DNA from: Pseudomonadota bacterium
GTDB lineage: Bacteria > Pseudomonadota > Alphaproteobacteria > Azospirillales > Azospirillaceae
Length of the DNA stretch: 34,462 bases
NCBI GenBank assembly: GCA_023416455.1
Contig: JAEZHQ010000652.1
Location: forward strand, 1 to 34,462
Direction of reading: 5' to 3'
Below the pieces are notes generated by a model. That model made no database searches and was not told the origin of the DNA. It saw only the letters and a program-made list of their open reading frames with translations. Shown in pieces: positions 16,795 to 24,988 of this stretch (the stretch's first letter is position 1; each line of letters begins with the position of its first letter). Position numbers and translations under genes: made by a program.

Positions 16795-17348
16795 GGCGCC
16801 GCTCCCGAATCCGTCCGCCGCGACGGCACCGCCCCGGCGGGGGCTCGGCCTCCGGCCCGAAGGTGGCCCTGCTGCCCGGCCGGGGTGGTGTATATGACCA
16901 ACGGCCAGGCTCCAAGCCTGTTATCACGCAAGGCAGGGGCTTCCCGGACGAGGATGGCCGGCGCCCACCCTCTGCCAATGTCGAACCACATCCCTTCGCT
17001 TCAACTCCCGTGCGCAGGAGGCGCTTGACGGTCGCCTCCCGCGCGCTATTTCTTGCAAATAGGTGGTGGCGCCCACTCAAAGTATACGAGATAACGGAGA
17101 AAGCGATTACTTTGAAAGTGAGCGATTACCCTCTTAATCGAAAGTCGCTTTGCGCATATGCCTAATGCGTTCTTCTTTTAACACCACAGAGTGGTATCGT
17201 TCTGCACGACACAGAGGTATGGTCATCCTAAATATCGGCGCGTGATTGCCGTGTGGTGGCACGGGTTGGGAAACCTCGGGTAACCGTTAGCCTACAAGAT
17301 TGCCGTGAGGATCTTGACAACTTATCCAAAAATCGCGGGAGCTGACCG
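16795..17348. promoter_or_regulatory. Regulatory region before the first NarL-type regulator
   Basis: A 554-base gap whose right half is clearly more AT-rich than the surrounding genes. It contains three pairs of direct repeats: AGCGATTAC at 17102-17110 and 17121-17129 (19 bases apart), CACAGAG(T)GGTAT at 17185-17197 and 17210-17220, and GATTGCCGTG at 17244-17253 and 17298-17307. A TTGACA is at 17314-17319, but I found no matching -10. No coding sequence is visible on either strand after the small membrane protein gene. Confidence 0.45.
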
Positions 17349-18038
17349 ATGGAACCAGTGCGTGCTTTTCTGATCGACTCCAACAAGCTGTTCCGCGAGG
17401 GGCTGAAGCGCTTGTTGGACGACTCGCCCTTCCACATCGTCGCCGAGGCCGGTAACCTGCGCGAAGCCCTGAACACGGTCGAGAACGGGTTGCGTCCGCA
17501 GCTCATCCTGCTTGATCTGGTGAACGGAGGCGAGGAAGAGGCGGAAGGCATGCGCCGCCTCCGCGCGCAGCTTCCCGAAGCGCGCATGGTCATCCTGACC
17601 AGCGATCTGTGCACCCGCCGTCTCGCCAACGCGCTGGAGGCCGGGGCCGACGGCTACCTGATGAAGGATCTCTCCTCCGACGCGCTGGCCCAGTCGCTGC
17701 GGCTGGTGATGATGGGGGAGAAGGTGTTCCCCACCCATCTGGCGGCGCTGCTGATCTCCGGCCGCGTGAACGGAAACGGCACCGACATGCCGGTGTCGCG
17801 CAAGGGCCTGTCGCAGCGCGAGGTGCAGATCCTGCGCTGCCTGCTGAACGGCGACAGCAACAAGATGATCGCCAACCACCTGAACATCACCGAAGCGACG
17901 GTCAAGGTCCATCTGAAGAGCCTGCTGCGCAAGATCAACGCCTCCAACCGCACGCAGGCGGCCATCTGGGCGCTCAACAACGGCATCGGGGGCGAACTGG
18001 CCGGTGCCGGCGTGGTGGCCGCCGCCGCCCACCAGTAG
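17349..18038 (+). CDS. NarL/LuxR-family response regulator
   Basis: A 229-aa regulator. The receiver has FLIDSNKL (D10, with Ser11 in place of the usual second acid), phospho-acceptor D56 in LILLDLVNGG and the conserved Lys in YLMKDLS. The C-terminal LuxR helix-turn-helix (about 152-212) reads LSQREVQILRCLLNGDSNKMIA, then ITEATVKVHLKSLLRKI. A GGGAG lies 8 bases before the ATG. The C-terminus ends in an Ala/Gly-rich tail (GELAGAGVVAAAAHQ). It is phosphorylation-competent by sequence, but no cognate kinase is adjacent. It is the first of three related regulators over 3 kb and convergent with the second. Confidence 0.92.
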   Translation: MEPVRAFLIDSNKLFREGLKRLLDDSPFHIVAEAGNLREALNTVENGLRPQLILLDLVNGGEEEAEGMRRLRAQLPEARMVILTSDLCTRRLANALEAGADGYLMKDLSSDALAQSLRLVMMGEKVFPTHLAALLISGRVNGNGTDMPVSRKGLSQREVQILRCLLNGDSNKMIANHLNITEATVKVHLKSLLRKINASNRTQAAIWALNNGIGGELAGAGVVAAAAHQ

Positions 18039-18055
18039 ACCTCCATTCGGCCCGG

Positions 18056-18118
18056 CGATGCACCCGGGCGCCCCCCGGTGGCGCCCCGGTGGCGCCCCGA
18101 TGGCGCCCGGGTGCATCG
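18056..18118 (+). terminator. Hairpin with 11-bp tandem repeats after the first regulator
   Basis: Perfect 17-bp arms at 18056-18072 and 18102-18118. The 29-base loop plus the first bases of the right arm consist of three tandem 11-mers (CCCCGGTGGCG twice, then CCCCGATGGCG; 18073-18105). It begins 18 bases after the stop codon. There is no U-tract. Confidence 0.5.
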
Positions 18119-18139
18119 CGGCAGCAGCGGCGATGGGAC

Positions 18140-18183
18140 ACACGGCCGGGCGGACGGGAGGATTCCCGCCCGCCCGGCCGTGT
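18140..18183 (+). terminator. Intrinsic-terminator-like hairpin
   Basis: The 20-bp arms 18140-18159 and 18164-18183 have one mismatch and a GGAT loop, followed by TCCTG. It lies between two convergent regulators, and its stem is long enough to act in either direction. Confidence 0.6.
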
Positions 18184-18294
18184 TCCTGCCTGTCCGGACG
18201 GGCGCGGGGCGGAACGGGCAGCCCGCGGCGCTCGGGCGCGGCGGGCGGTCGTGTTCCGGAACGACGGGTGGGGATCGACGGGTATGGAACGGGG

Positions 18295-18337
18295 AAAAAC
18301 GCTCCGGTCGCCCGCCGCGGCGGGCGACCGGAGCGTT
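18295..18337 (-). terminator. Intrinsic terminator of the second (leftward) regulator
   Basis: Perfect 19-bp arms at 18298-18316 and 18319-18337 around a 2-base centre. On the minus strand the stem runs into five U residues (AAAAA at 18295-18299 on the plus strand). It lies 62 bases after the stop codon of the leftward regulator, the best-formed terminator in the window. Confidence 0.8.
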
Positions 18338-18398
18338 CTCCCAGCGCCGCCCTTCCGCGGGGCGGGTTGGGCCGATCGGCCTGGAGGATCGGCCTGGG

Positions 18399-19073
18399 TC
18401 AGGCCCCCGGGCGGTGGGCCTGGGTCGCGTGCATGTGAGGGGGGACCATGCCCTCCCGGGCGGATTGCAAGGCTCCCTGCTGGCGGGCGGCGAAGACGCC
18501 GGCCTCGGTGCGGTTGCGGAAATGCAGCTTCGACAGGACGCTGCGCACCATCGACTTGATCACCGCTTCCGAGAGGTCCAGCCGGTTGGCGATGGTCCGG
18601 TTGTTCAGCCCCTGGCCGAGCAGCCGCAGCGTCTCGAACTCCGGTTCCGACAGGCGGGGCAGCAGGGTCAGCCGGATTTCGTCGACGCCGAGGCGCGACA
18701 GGAACTGCTTGGGCATCAGGCAGTGCCCTTCCAGCCCCAGGTCGAGCAGCTCGTTGATCCGGTCGACGTTGATGTCCTCGAACACCCAGGCGTCGGCGAA
18801 GGCGAGAATGTGGGCGGCGTCCAGCAACTCCCGCGAGGACAGCACCACGACGATGCGCGACCGGCGCGACAGGCGCAGGTAAACCATCGGTTCATTCTCG
18901 CGCAACGCGGTGAATTGCTGCAATCCGATCAGGATCGCATCCGGCGTCAGCGTGCTCTGCGTCAGTTCCGCGATGTCGTGGAAAACAGTCACACGGTGAC
19001 GGCCGGCGCGGTCGAGCGCCTGTACCACCGTATCGGTGAGGGAATTGTTGTCAAGTATCAGGCAGACGTGCAT
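18399..19073 (-). CDS. LuxR-family regulator with degenerate receiver domain
   Basis: With the start at 19073 the protein is 224 aa. The N-terminal domain has a receiver-like pattern (MHVCLILDNNSLTD, then PDAILIGLQQF, VVVLSS, WVFEDI). Gly50 replaces the phospho-acceptor Asp and Glu99 replaces the conserved Lys, so classical phosphorylation is unlikely. The C-terminal LuxR helix-turn-helix is intact: LSEPEFETLRLLGQGLNNRTIANRL, then LSEAVIKSMVRSVLSKL. The start is uncertain: an in-frame ATG at 19139 adds 22 His-rich residues, and neither start has a good ribosome-binding site. It is convergent with the first regulator, with three hairpins between, and divergent from the third. It may respond to a ligand, to a protein partner, or to its own level. 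Confidence 0.87.
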   Translation of the reverse strand: MHVCLILDNNSLTDTVVQALDRAGRHRVTVFHDIAELTQSTLTPDAILIGLQQFTALRENEPMVYLRLSRRSRIVVVLSSRELLDAAHILAFADAWVFEDINVDRINELLDLGLEGHCLMPKQFLSRLGVDEIRLTLLPRLSEPEFETLRLLGQGLNNRTIANRLDLSEAVIKSMVRSVLSKLHFRNRTEAGVFAARQQGALQSAREGMVPPHMHATQAHRPGA

Positions 19074-19300
19074 GGGAGTCACCGCGTTGCGGGTCGAGTG
19101 CGATGCTTTCTCTTGGGCGTACTCATGGTGCATGTGCATGGGTCAGCTCTGTCTGGAGGAGGCATCCACGGCAGGCCCTTCGACGGGCTTTGTCGCCGCC
19201 TGCGTTCGATTTTCATATCTATTCCAGTATCTATGTCAGTATTTTTTCCTGAACACTTCATCGATTATCGAGGACATCTTATTAAATGGTGGAAAAAAAC

Positions 19301-19329
19301 TTGACAGTGCGACCATGATTTTATAAATT
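19301..19329 (+). promoter_or_regulatory. Predicted sigma-70-type promoter
   Basis: A perfect TTGACA at 19301-19306 is followed after 17 bases by TAAATT (19324-19329); TATAAA at 19322-19327 is an alternative -10 with a 15-base spacer. The transcript would run right, towards the third regulator about 500 bases away, or end at the hairpin at 19451-19478. Confidence 0.45.
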
Positions 19330-19582
19330 GGGAAGGCGCCGCGTAAATAAAACGATAGATTATCATTCAAGATCGTCAAGCGCATCAGAAGGGAGGCCGC
19401 GGCTTCCCGACCGATAACTCCTCTGCGACGCACCGTCCTGAAAGGTCAGCGGAACCCTGCGCGTTGGGACAGGGTTCCCTATGCAGTCCGGGCTAACCCG
19501 GGCGGGGCGCGGCGCCCTGATCGATCGGGTGCGGCCGCCCTTGTCCGAAGGAACGCGCGTCCGGCTCCGCCGGTCCGGCAGG

Positions 19583-19610
19583 TTGGGACGTTCGGTGAAG
19601 CAATTATAAC
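19583..19610 (+). promoter_or_regulatory. Predicted promoter upstream of the third regulator
   Basis: TTGGGA at 19583-19588, a 16-base spacer and TATAAC at 19605-19610. It lies about 220 bases before the ATG of the third regulator, in an otherwise GC-rich stretch. Confidence 0.35.
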
Positions 19611-19831
19611 GAAAGTAAGAGAACCCGCCGCGACAGCCGTGTCGAAGGTTGCTTTGCGGCCGCGAACGACCTATGGCGCTTGTCCGTGTGTTTGCGCTCT
19701 ACCGAATGTGGTACCTGTGATCCAAGCCATGCCAGGGCGGGAGGATGATCCGGGCCTCCCGACGGATGGCCGGTGATGCGAAAGAGCGAGCGGGTCCGGC
19801 AGGGTCCGGCAAACCAGGATGGACGGGGGCC

Positions 19832-20473
19832 ATGAAAATTCTGATCGGTGACGACCATCTTCTGTTCCGCGAGGGGCTGCGGCGGCTGCTTGAGCAGTTG
19901 CAGTCCGACGCCGTCTTCGTGGAAGCGGGGACGTTCGGCGAGGTGGTCGAGCGGTGCCGCGCCGGTGGCGGCTTCGACGTCATCCTGATGGACCTGCACA
20001 TGCCCGGCTGGCCCGGCTTCGACGGGCTGCGCGAGGTGCAGAGCCTCCAGCCCGGCGTCCCGGTCGTGGTCATCTCGGCTTCCGAAGCGCTGAGCGACAT
20101 CCGCGGCGCGCTCGACCACGGGGCCACCGGCTACATCCCCAAATCCAGCAGCGTCAAGGTCATGATGGGCGCGCTGAACCTCGTCTTCTCCGGCGGCATC
20201 TACGTTCCGCCCGGGGCTCTCAACGTCGGCTCCGACATCACGCCGCGCCGGCGCGCCTTCGACGCCGCCGACCGCAGCACCAGCTTCGGCCTGACCCAGC
20301 GCCAGCGCGAGGTCCTGGAATGCCTGCGCGCCGGCAAGTCGAACAAGCAGATCGCCTATGAGCTGGGCCTGTCCGAAGGGACGGTGAAGATCCACGTCAC
20401 CGCCATCTTCAAATCGCTCGGCGTGAAGAACCGGACCCAGGCGGTCATCGCCGCGGCGTCGATGGCGTCCTGA
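19832..20473 (+). CDS. NarL/LuxR-family response regulator
   Basis: A 213-aa regulator with all receiver residues present: D7/D8 in LIGDDHLLFREGL, acceptor D54 in VILMDLHMPGWPG and Lys104 in YIPKSS. The LuxR helix-turn-helix covers about 146-205 (LTQRQREVLECLRAGKSNKQIAYEL, then LSEGTVKIHVTAIFKSL). The start MKILIGDDH at 19832 fits the canonical receiver N-terminus and has a G-rich GGACGGGGG just upstream; an in-frame ATG at 19745 would add 29 atypical residues. No sensor kinase is adjacent. It is related to the two regulators to its left but is the most canonical of the three. Confidence 0.92.
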   Translation: MKILIGDDHLLFREGLRRLLEQLQSDAVFVEAGTFGEVVERCRAGGGFDVILMDLHMPGWPGFDGLREVQSLQPGVPVVVISASEALSDIRGALDHGATGYIPKSSSVKVMMGALNLVFSGGIYVPPGALNVGSDITPRRRAFDAADRSTSFGLTQRQREVLECLRAGKSNKQIAYELGLSEGTVKIHVTAIFKSLGVKNRTQAVIAAASMAS

Positions 20474-20531
20474 CCCGACGCTTGCCGTGGCCGGCCGGGT
20501 CCGGTGCGGCGACGGAGAGATGGACCTGACA

Positions 20532-20571
20532 CCCGTGGGAGCGCGAGGGAACCCCTTCGCGCTCCCACGGG
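20532..20571 (+). terminator. Intrinsic terminator after the third regulator
   Basis: Perfect 15-bp arms at 20532-20546 and 20557-20571, a 10-base loop, then CTTTCCT. It lies 58 bases after the stop codon and before the redoxin gene. Confidence 0.7.
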
Positions 20572-20639
20572 CTTTCCTGCTCCGGCATCCGCATCACTTC
20601 TTACTGGCAGGACCGGATCCAAGAACGGGGGGCAGGGCG

Positions 20640-21194
20640 ATGGCTGCGCATACACCGGTGTGCAATTTCGGCTGGAAGGCCGTTGATTTCCGATTGACCG
20701 GCGTGGACGGCCGGAGCCACGGGCTGGCCGATGTGCGCGGACCGCGCGGCACGCTCGTGATGTTCATCTGCAACCATTGCCCCTACGTGAAGGCGGTGAT
20801 CGGCCGCCTCGTCACGGAGGTCGAGGCGCTCCGGGCGCACGGGATCGGCGCCGCCGCCATCATGTCCAACGACACCCGGCGCTATCCCGAGGACGGCTTC
20901 GAGAACATGAAGCGCTTCGCGGCGGAGCACCGCTTCTCCTTCCCCTACCTCCTCGACGAGACCCAGGAGGTGGCGCGCGCCTACGACGCGGTGTGCACGC
21001 CGGACTTCTTCGGTTTCAACGCCGAGCAGGAGCTTCAGTACCGGGGGCGCCTGGACGCCTCCCGGACCGAGCTGATACCCGACGCCCCGCGCGAGCTGTT
21101 CCACGCCATGACCCGCATCGCCGACACCGGACGGGGGCCGGCCGACCAGATCCCGAGCATGGGCTGCTCCATCAAGTGGCGCGACCCGGCCTGA
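20640..21194 (+). CDS. Thioredoxin/peroxiredoxin-like protein (PRX-like, CNHCPYV motif)
   Basis: A 184-aa cytoplasmic redoxin of the AhpC/TSA-like thioredoxin superfamily. The active-site segment is MFICNHCPYVKAV with Cys44 and Cys47, the CXXC-containing motif seen in the PRX-like group often annotated as thioredoxin family protein. Other hallmarks are DFRLTGVDGRSHGLADVRG at the N-terminus, IMSNDTRRYPEDG, and CTPDFFGFN with the cis-Pro. There is no signal peptide. A longer frame opens at 20487, but it would include the terminator hairpin of the previous gene, and a G-rich stretch precedes 20640. It probably acts in thiol redox or peroxide handling; the exact substrate is unknown. It stands alone, before the promoter of the next operon. 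Confidence 0.88.
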   Translation: MAAHTPVCNFGWKAVDFRLTGVDGRSHGLADVRGPRGTLVMFICNHCPYVKAVIGRLVTEVEALRAHGIGAAAIMSNDTRRYPEDGFENMKRFAAEHRFSFPYLLDETQEVARAYDAVCTPDFFGFNAEQELQYRGRLDASRTELIPDAPRELFHAMTRIADTGRGPADQIPSMGCSIKWRDPA

Positions 21195-21263
21195 CCGTGC
21201 GGACGGCACCGGCCCGGGCATGACGAAAAGAGCGGCGATTGCGCCGGGACGGCGGCCCTGGCC

Positions 21264-21293
21264 TTGACCGCAAGCTCCGGCCAGTGCTATCCG
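21264..21293 (+). promoter_or_regulatory. Predicted promoter of the yfgM-like/bamB/der operon
   Basis: TTGACC (21264-21269) and TATCCG (21288-21293) are spaced by 18 bases, about 100 bases before the first start codon. The match is moderate and resembles housekeeping promoters of alphaproteobacteria. Confidence 0.45.
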
Positions 21294-21390
21294 GCCCTGT
21301 GAACCGGAGGGACCGTCCGCCGCACCCGCGCGCGGGCGCATTTCCACACGCCGCAACGGGCATCGTGCCGTAGGACGCCGCTGTAGGGCC

Positions 21391-22032
21391 ATGAGCGATA
21401 TTTTCCGCGAAATCGACGAGGATCTGCGCCGCGACCGTATGGAGCGCCTGTTCAAGCGCTACGGTGGCATCGTGCTGGCCGGCGCCCTGGCGCTCGTCGC
21501 CGGCACGGGTGGCTACACCGCGTGGCGCAGCTGGGAGCAGAGCAGGCAGCAGCAGGAGACGGCGGCGCTGTTCGCCGCCATCTCCCAGGCTGCCCAGGGA
21601 CCCGGGACGGGGGTGGAGGCGCTGGCCGCCTTCGCCGGCCAGGCCCGCCCCGGCGCCGCCGCGCTGGCCCAGCTGAACGCCGCCGGCCTGCTCGCCCGTG
21701 AAGGCAAGACGGCGGAGGCGGTGGCCATCTACGACACGCTCGCCGGCGGCCCGGCCGATGCCGTGTACCGCGACCTCGCCACGCTGCTGTCGGTCATGCA
21801 TCAGCTGGACAGCGGCGACCCGGCCCAGCTCCAGGCCCGTCTCCAGCCGCTTACCGGCGATGCCAGCCCCTGGCGCTTCTCCGCCCGCGAGATGACGGCC
21901 GTGCTGGCCGCAAGGACCGGCGACAAGGCCAAGGCGCGCACCCTGTTCCAGCAGCTGGCGGACGACCAGCAGGCCCCGGCGGGGGTCCGTTCGCGCGCCG
22001 CCGACCTCGCCACCCTCTACGGCAAGAGCTGA
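21391..22032 (+). CDS. YfgM-like tetratricopeptide membrane protein
   Basis: A 213-aa protein. The N-terminal acidic/basic segment (MSDIFREIDEDLRRDRMERLF) is followed by one transmembrane helix at about 25-44, then a helical periplasmic part with TPR-like repeats (AAGLLAREGKTAEAVAIYDTL, and DKAKARTLFQQLADD). In E. coli, YfgM has the same topology, associates with the SecYEG translocon and periplasmic chaperones, and its gene lies directly before bamB and der, as here. The stop codon overlaps the bamB start (TGATG), which indicates translational coupling. Confidence 0.88.
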   Translation: MSDIFREIDEDLRRDRMERLFKRYGGIVLAGALALVAGTGGYTAWRSWEQSRQQQETAALFAAISQAAQGPGTGVEALAAFAGQARPGAAALAQLNAAGLLAREGKTAEAVAIYDTLAGGPADAVYRDLATLLSVMHQLDSGDPAQLQARLQPLTGDASPWRFSAREMTAVLAARTGDKAKARTLFQQLADDQQAPAGVRSRAADLATLYGKS

Positions 22033-23405
22033 TGATCCGCATTCCGATGGCCTCCACCGCCGGCGCCCCCCGCAAGCGGTCGCGCGCCGCCCTCCTGTCC
22101 GCCTCCCTCCTGGCCGTCCTGCTCGGCGGCTGCGACACGCTCGACAGCTGGTTCGGCAAGACGCCCGATCCGCCCCTGCCCGGCGAGCGGGTGTCCGTCC
22201 TGACCCGCGAGCGCAGGATCGAGGTGGATCCCCGCCTGGCCGAGCTGGCGGTGACCGTGCCGCCGGCCGCCACCAACGCGGAATGGCCGCAGCCCGGTGG
22301 CACGCCGGATCACGCGCCGGGGCATCCGGCGCTGGCGGCCGCCCCGGCGGAGGCGTGGCGCGGCGACGTCGGCACGGGCTCCGGCAGTTCGCGCATGCTG
22401 CTGACCACCCCGGTGGTCGCCGGCGGGCGCATCTTCGCCATGGACGCGGCGTCGCACGTCGCCGCTCTCGACGAGCGCAACGGCGCCTCGCTGTGGCGTG
22501 TCGACACCAAGCCGGAGCACGAGCGCGGCGACGCCTCCGGCGGCGGGGTGGCCTTCGCGGAGGGGCGGCTGTTCGCCGCCACCGGCTACGCCGAGATCCT
22601 GGCGCTCGACCCCGCCAGCGGCGGGATCCTTTGGCGCAAGCGCGTGCCGGGTCCGGTGCGCGGCGCGCCGACGGTGCTCGACGGCCGGGTCTACGCGATC
22701 ACGCTCGACAACCAGCTGGTCGCGCTCTCGGCGGAGGACGGGTCCGTCCTGTGGTCCCACCAGGGCATCCTGGAAAGCGCCGGCCTGCTCGGCGCGGCCA
22801 GCCCGGCGGCGACCCCGACCCTGGTCGTGGCCCCCTATTCGTCGGGCGAGCTTTACGGCCTGCGGCCGGAGAACGGCCGTGTCGCCTGGCAGGAGAGCCT
22901 GGCGGCGGTGCGCCGGTCGGGCGCGCTCAACAGCCTCGCCGACATCCGCGGCCTGCCCGTCGTCGACCGCGGCGTGATCTATGCCGTCAGCCATTCCGGG
23001 CGCACGGTCGCGGTGGACGAGCGGATCGGCATCCGCATCTGGGAGGCGGAGATCGGCGGGGTCCAGACTCCCTGGCTGGCCGGCGATTTCCTGTTCGTCC
23101 TGTCCAACGATTCGGAACTGGTGGCGCTGACCCGCGACGGCGGGCGGACCCGCTGGGTCACCGCGCTGGATCGCTTCAAGGATCCCGAGGACCGCAGCGG
23201 CCCGATCATCTGGTCCGGCCCGGTCCTGGCCGGCGGGCAGCTGTGGGTCGCCGGCTCCAACAAGCAGATGCTCGCCCTGTCGCCGACCGACGGGCGGGTC
23301 GTCCAGCGCTACAGCCTGCCGTCCGGCGCCTACTTGCCGCCGGTGGTCGCGAACAACACCCTTTATGTCCTCGGCGAAGACGGCACGCTGGTCGCGTACC
23401 GTTGA
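22032..23405 (+). CDS. bamB: Outer-membrane protein assembly lipoprotein BamB
   Basis: A 457-aa lipoprotein. The signal peptide ends in the lipobox LLGGC with Cys34 as the lipidated residue. The rest forms PQQ-type beta-propeller repeats: GRIFAMDAASHVAALDERNGASLWR, GRLFAATGYAEILALDPASGGILWR, GRVYAITLDNQLVALSAEDGSVLW, and further blades to the C-terminus ending LGEDGTLVAYR. BamB supports the BamA beta-barrel assembly machine at the inner face of the outer membrane. It is longer than E. coli BamB (392 aa), mainly by a linker after the lipobox. The gene overlaps the TPR protein gene by one base and precedes der by 36 bases. Confidence 0.94.
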   Translation: MIRIPMASTAGAPRKRSRAALLSASLLAVLLGGCDTLDSWFGKTPDPPLPGERVSVLTRERRIEVDPRLAELAVTVPPAATNAEWPQPGGTPDHAPGHPALAAAPAEAWRGDVGTGSGSSRMLLTTPVVAGGRIFAMDAASHVAALDERNGASLWRVDTKPEHERGDASGGGVAFAEGRLFAATGYAEILALDPASGGILWRKRVPGPVRGAPTVLDGRVYAITLDNQLVALSAEDGSVLWSHQGILESAGLLGAASPAATPTLVVAPYSSGELYGLRPENGRVAWQESLAAVRRSGALNSLADIRGLPVVDRGVIYAVSHSGRTVAVDERIGIRIWEAEIGGVQTPWLAGDFLFVLSNDSELVALTRDGGRTRWVTALDRFKDPEDRSGPIIWSGPVLAGGQLWVAGSNKQMLALSPTDGRVVQRYSLPSGAYLPPVVANNTLYVLGEDGTLVAYR

Positions 23406-23441
23406 GCGCCGTCGCCTGACCTTTCGGAGGCCTCCGGCCCC

Positions 23442-24842
23442 ATGTCCTTTACCGTTGCCCTTGTCGGCCGGCCGAACGTCGGCAAGTCGACCCTGTTCAA
23501 CCGCCTGGCCGGGAAGAAGCTGGCGCTCGTCGACGACACGCCCGGCGTGACGCGCGACTGGCGTTCGGCCCCCGCCCACGTCGGCGGCCTGTCCTTCACC
23601 GTGGTCGACACCGCGGGGCTGGAGGACGTCGCCGACGACAGCCTGGAGGCGCGCATGCGCCGCCAGACCGAGCGCGCCCTGGAGCGTGCCGACGTGGCGC
23701 TCTTCATCATCGACGCGCGCGCCGGCATCACCCCATTGGACCGGCATTTCGCGGCCCTGCTGCGCAAAGGACGGACTCCGGTCATCCTGGTCGCCAACAA
23801 GGCGGAAGGGAAGGCGGGGGCGCCGGGGCTGTACGAGTCCTACGAGCTTGGCCTGGGCGATCCCATCCCGCTGTCCGCCGAGCATGGCGAGGGCATGGCC
23901 GACCTCGTCGAGGCGCTGCTGCCCTACGACCGCAAGGCCGAGACGGCCGCCGCGGAAGCCGCCACCCAGCTCCCCGCGGCGGTGGCGGACCTGCCGGTCG
24001 GCGACCAGCCGGAGACCGAGGAGGACCGCGCCCGGCCCATCCAGATCGCCATCGTCGGCCGCCCCAACGTCGGCAAGTCGACCCTGCTCAACAGCCTGGT
24101 CGGCGAGGAGCGGGTGCTGACCGGCCCCGAGGCGGGGATGACGCGCGACGCCATCAGCGTCGACTGGGAATGGCGCGGCCGCAAGTTCCGGCTGGTGGAC
24201 ACGGCGGGCATGCGCCGGCGCGCCCGGGTCGAGGCCAAGGTCGAGAAGCTGGCGGTCGCCGACGCGCTGCGCGTCGTCCGGCTGGCCAACGTCGTCGTGC
24301 TGGTCGTCGACGCCGACCAGATCCTGGACAAGCAGGATCTGACCATCGCCCGCATGGTGGCCGAGGAGGGCCGCGCGCTGGTCATCGCGGTCAACAAGTG
24401 GGACGCCGTCGAGGACCGCGCCATGGCCCTGCGCCAGGTCGAGGACAAGCTCCAGGCGGCGCTCGCCCAGGTCAAGGGCGTGCCGGTGGTGACCATCTCG
24501 GCCCTGCTCGGGCGCAAGCTGGACACGCTGCTCGACGCCGTGCTCGAAACCTACGCGCAGTGGAACCGGCGCATCCCGACCGCCCAGCTCAACCGCTGGA
24601 TCGAGGGGGTTCTGGAACACCACCCGCCCCCCCTGGTCGAGGGCCGGCGCGTGAAGATCCGCTATGTGACCCAGGTGAAGACGCGCCCGCCGACCTTCGC
24701 GCTGTTCGTCAACAAGCCGCTCGACCTGCCGGAGAGCTACCAGCGCTACCTGATCGGCCACCTGCGCGACTCCTTCGAGCTGCCGGGCGTGCCGGTGCGC
24801 CTGCTGCTCCGCAAGGGCAGGAACCCCTACGCGGAGTCCTGA
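23442..24842 (+). CDS. der: Ribosome biogenesis GTPase Der (EngA)
   Basis: A 466-aa GTPase with two tandem G domains and a C-terminal KH-like domain, the unique Der layout. The G1 motif GRPNVGKST occurs at about residue 9 and again at about 206; G3 motifs are DTAGLED and DTAGMRR; G4 motifs are NKAE and NKWD. The KH-like part covers roughly the last 115 residues (ending [13 protein letters not shown]). Der acts in maturation of the 50S ribosomal subunit. A GGAGG lies about 12 bases before the ATG, a rather long spacing. It is the last gene of its operon and convergent with the SDR gene. Confidence 0.97.
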   Translation: MSFTVALVGRPNVGKSTLFNRLAGKKLALVDDTPGVTRDWRSAPAHVGGLSFTVVDTAGLEDVADDSLEARMRRQTERALERADVALFIIDARAGITPLDRHFAALLRKGRTPVILVANKAEGKAGAPGLYESYELGLGDPIPLSAEHGEGMADLVEALLPYDRKAETAAAEAATQLPAAVADLPVGDQPETEEDRARPIQIAIVGRPNVGKSTLLNSLVGEERVLTGPEAGMTRDAISVDWEWRGRKFRLVDTAGMRRRARVEAKVEKLAVADALRVVRLANVVVLVVDADQILDKQDLTIARMVAEEGRALVIAVNKWDAVEDRAMALRQVEDKLQAALAQVKGVPVVTISALLGRKLDTLLDAVLETYAQWNRRIPTAQLNRWIEGVLEHHPPPLVEGRRVKIRYVTQVKTRPPTFALFVNKPLDLPESYQRYLIGHLRDSFELPGVPVRLLLRKGRNPYAES

Positions 24843-24881
24843 TGCGGACGGAGCCTGAAGGCGTCGTCCACATCACCCCTT

Positions 24882-24948
24882 CGATCAATGCCATCGCATT
24901 GATCGGTCGGGTTTTACCGGCGGCGCTCCGTGTTCATGCGCCGCCGGT
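24882..24948. terminator. Paired hairpins between convergent der and SDR genes
   Basis: Two inverted repeats lie between the convergent stops. Arms 24882-24890/24897-24905 (9 bp perfect) are followed by GTCGGGTTTT, which fits termination of der. Arms 24916-24926/24938-24948 (11 bp perfect) have no U-tract and may serve the leftward gene. Confidence 0.5.
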
Positions 24949-24988
24949 ATGACGGGGGGGCCGTCGCTTCATGCCCCCGCAGCCGGCG

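Larger units (their letters stand above)
19140..19831. promoter_or_regulatory. Intergenic region between the second and third regulators
   Basis: This 690-base stretch (from the outer possible start of the leftward gene) holds no convincing coding sequence. Its left half is AT-rich. It contains tandem 12-mers ATCTATTCCAGT/ATCTATGTCAGT (19217-19240, 10 of 12 identical) and the palindrome TCGATTATCGA (19261-19271). There are two rightward promoter candidates and a 9-bp hairpin at 19451-19478. A long leader or a small RNA is possible. Confidence 0.4.

Noticed and set aside
16601..17080. Leftward 159-codon frame overlapping the small membrane protein
   Set aside because: It reads a different frame through the AT-rich regulatory region and gives a basic, motif-free product; the 57-aa frame has a better start and membrane helices.
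18073..18105. CRISPR-like repeat
   Set aside because: The units are 11 bp in direct tandem with no spacers.
19236..19433. Leftward 65-codon frame in the AT-rich intergenic region
   Set aside because: No ribosome-binding site, atypical codon use, and it covers the likely promoter and palindrome.
22017..24761. Leftward 914-codon open frame antisense to bamB and der
   Set aside because: No recognisable domain and typical GC-shadow composition; both sense genes are unambiguous.
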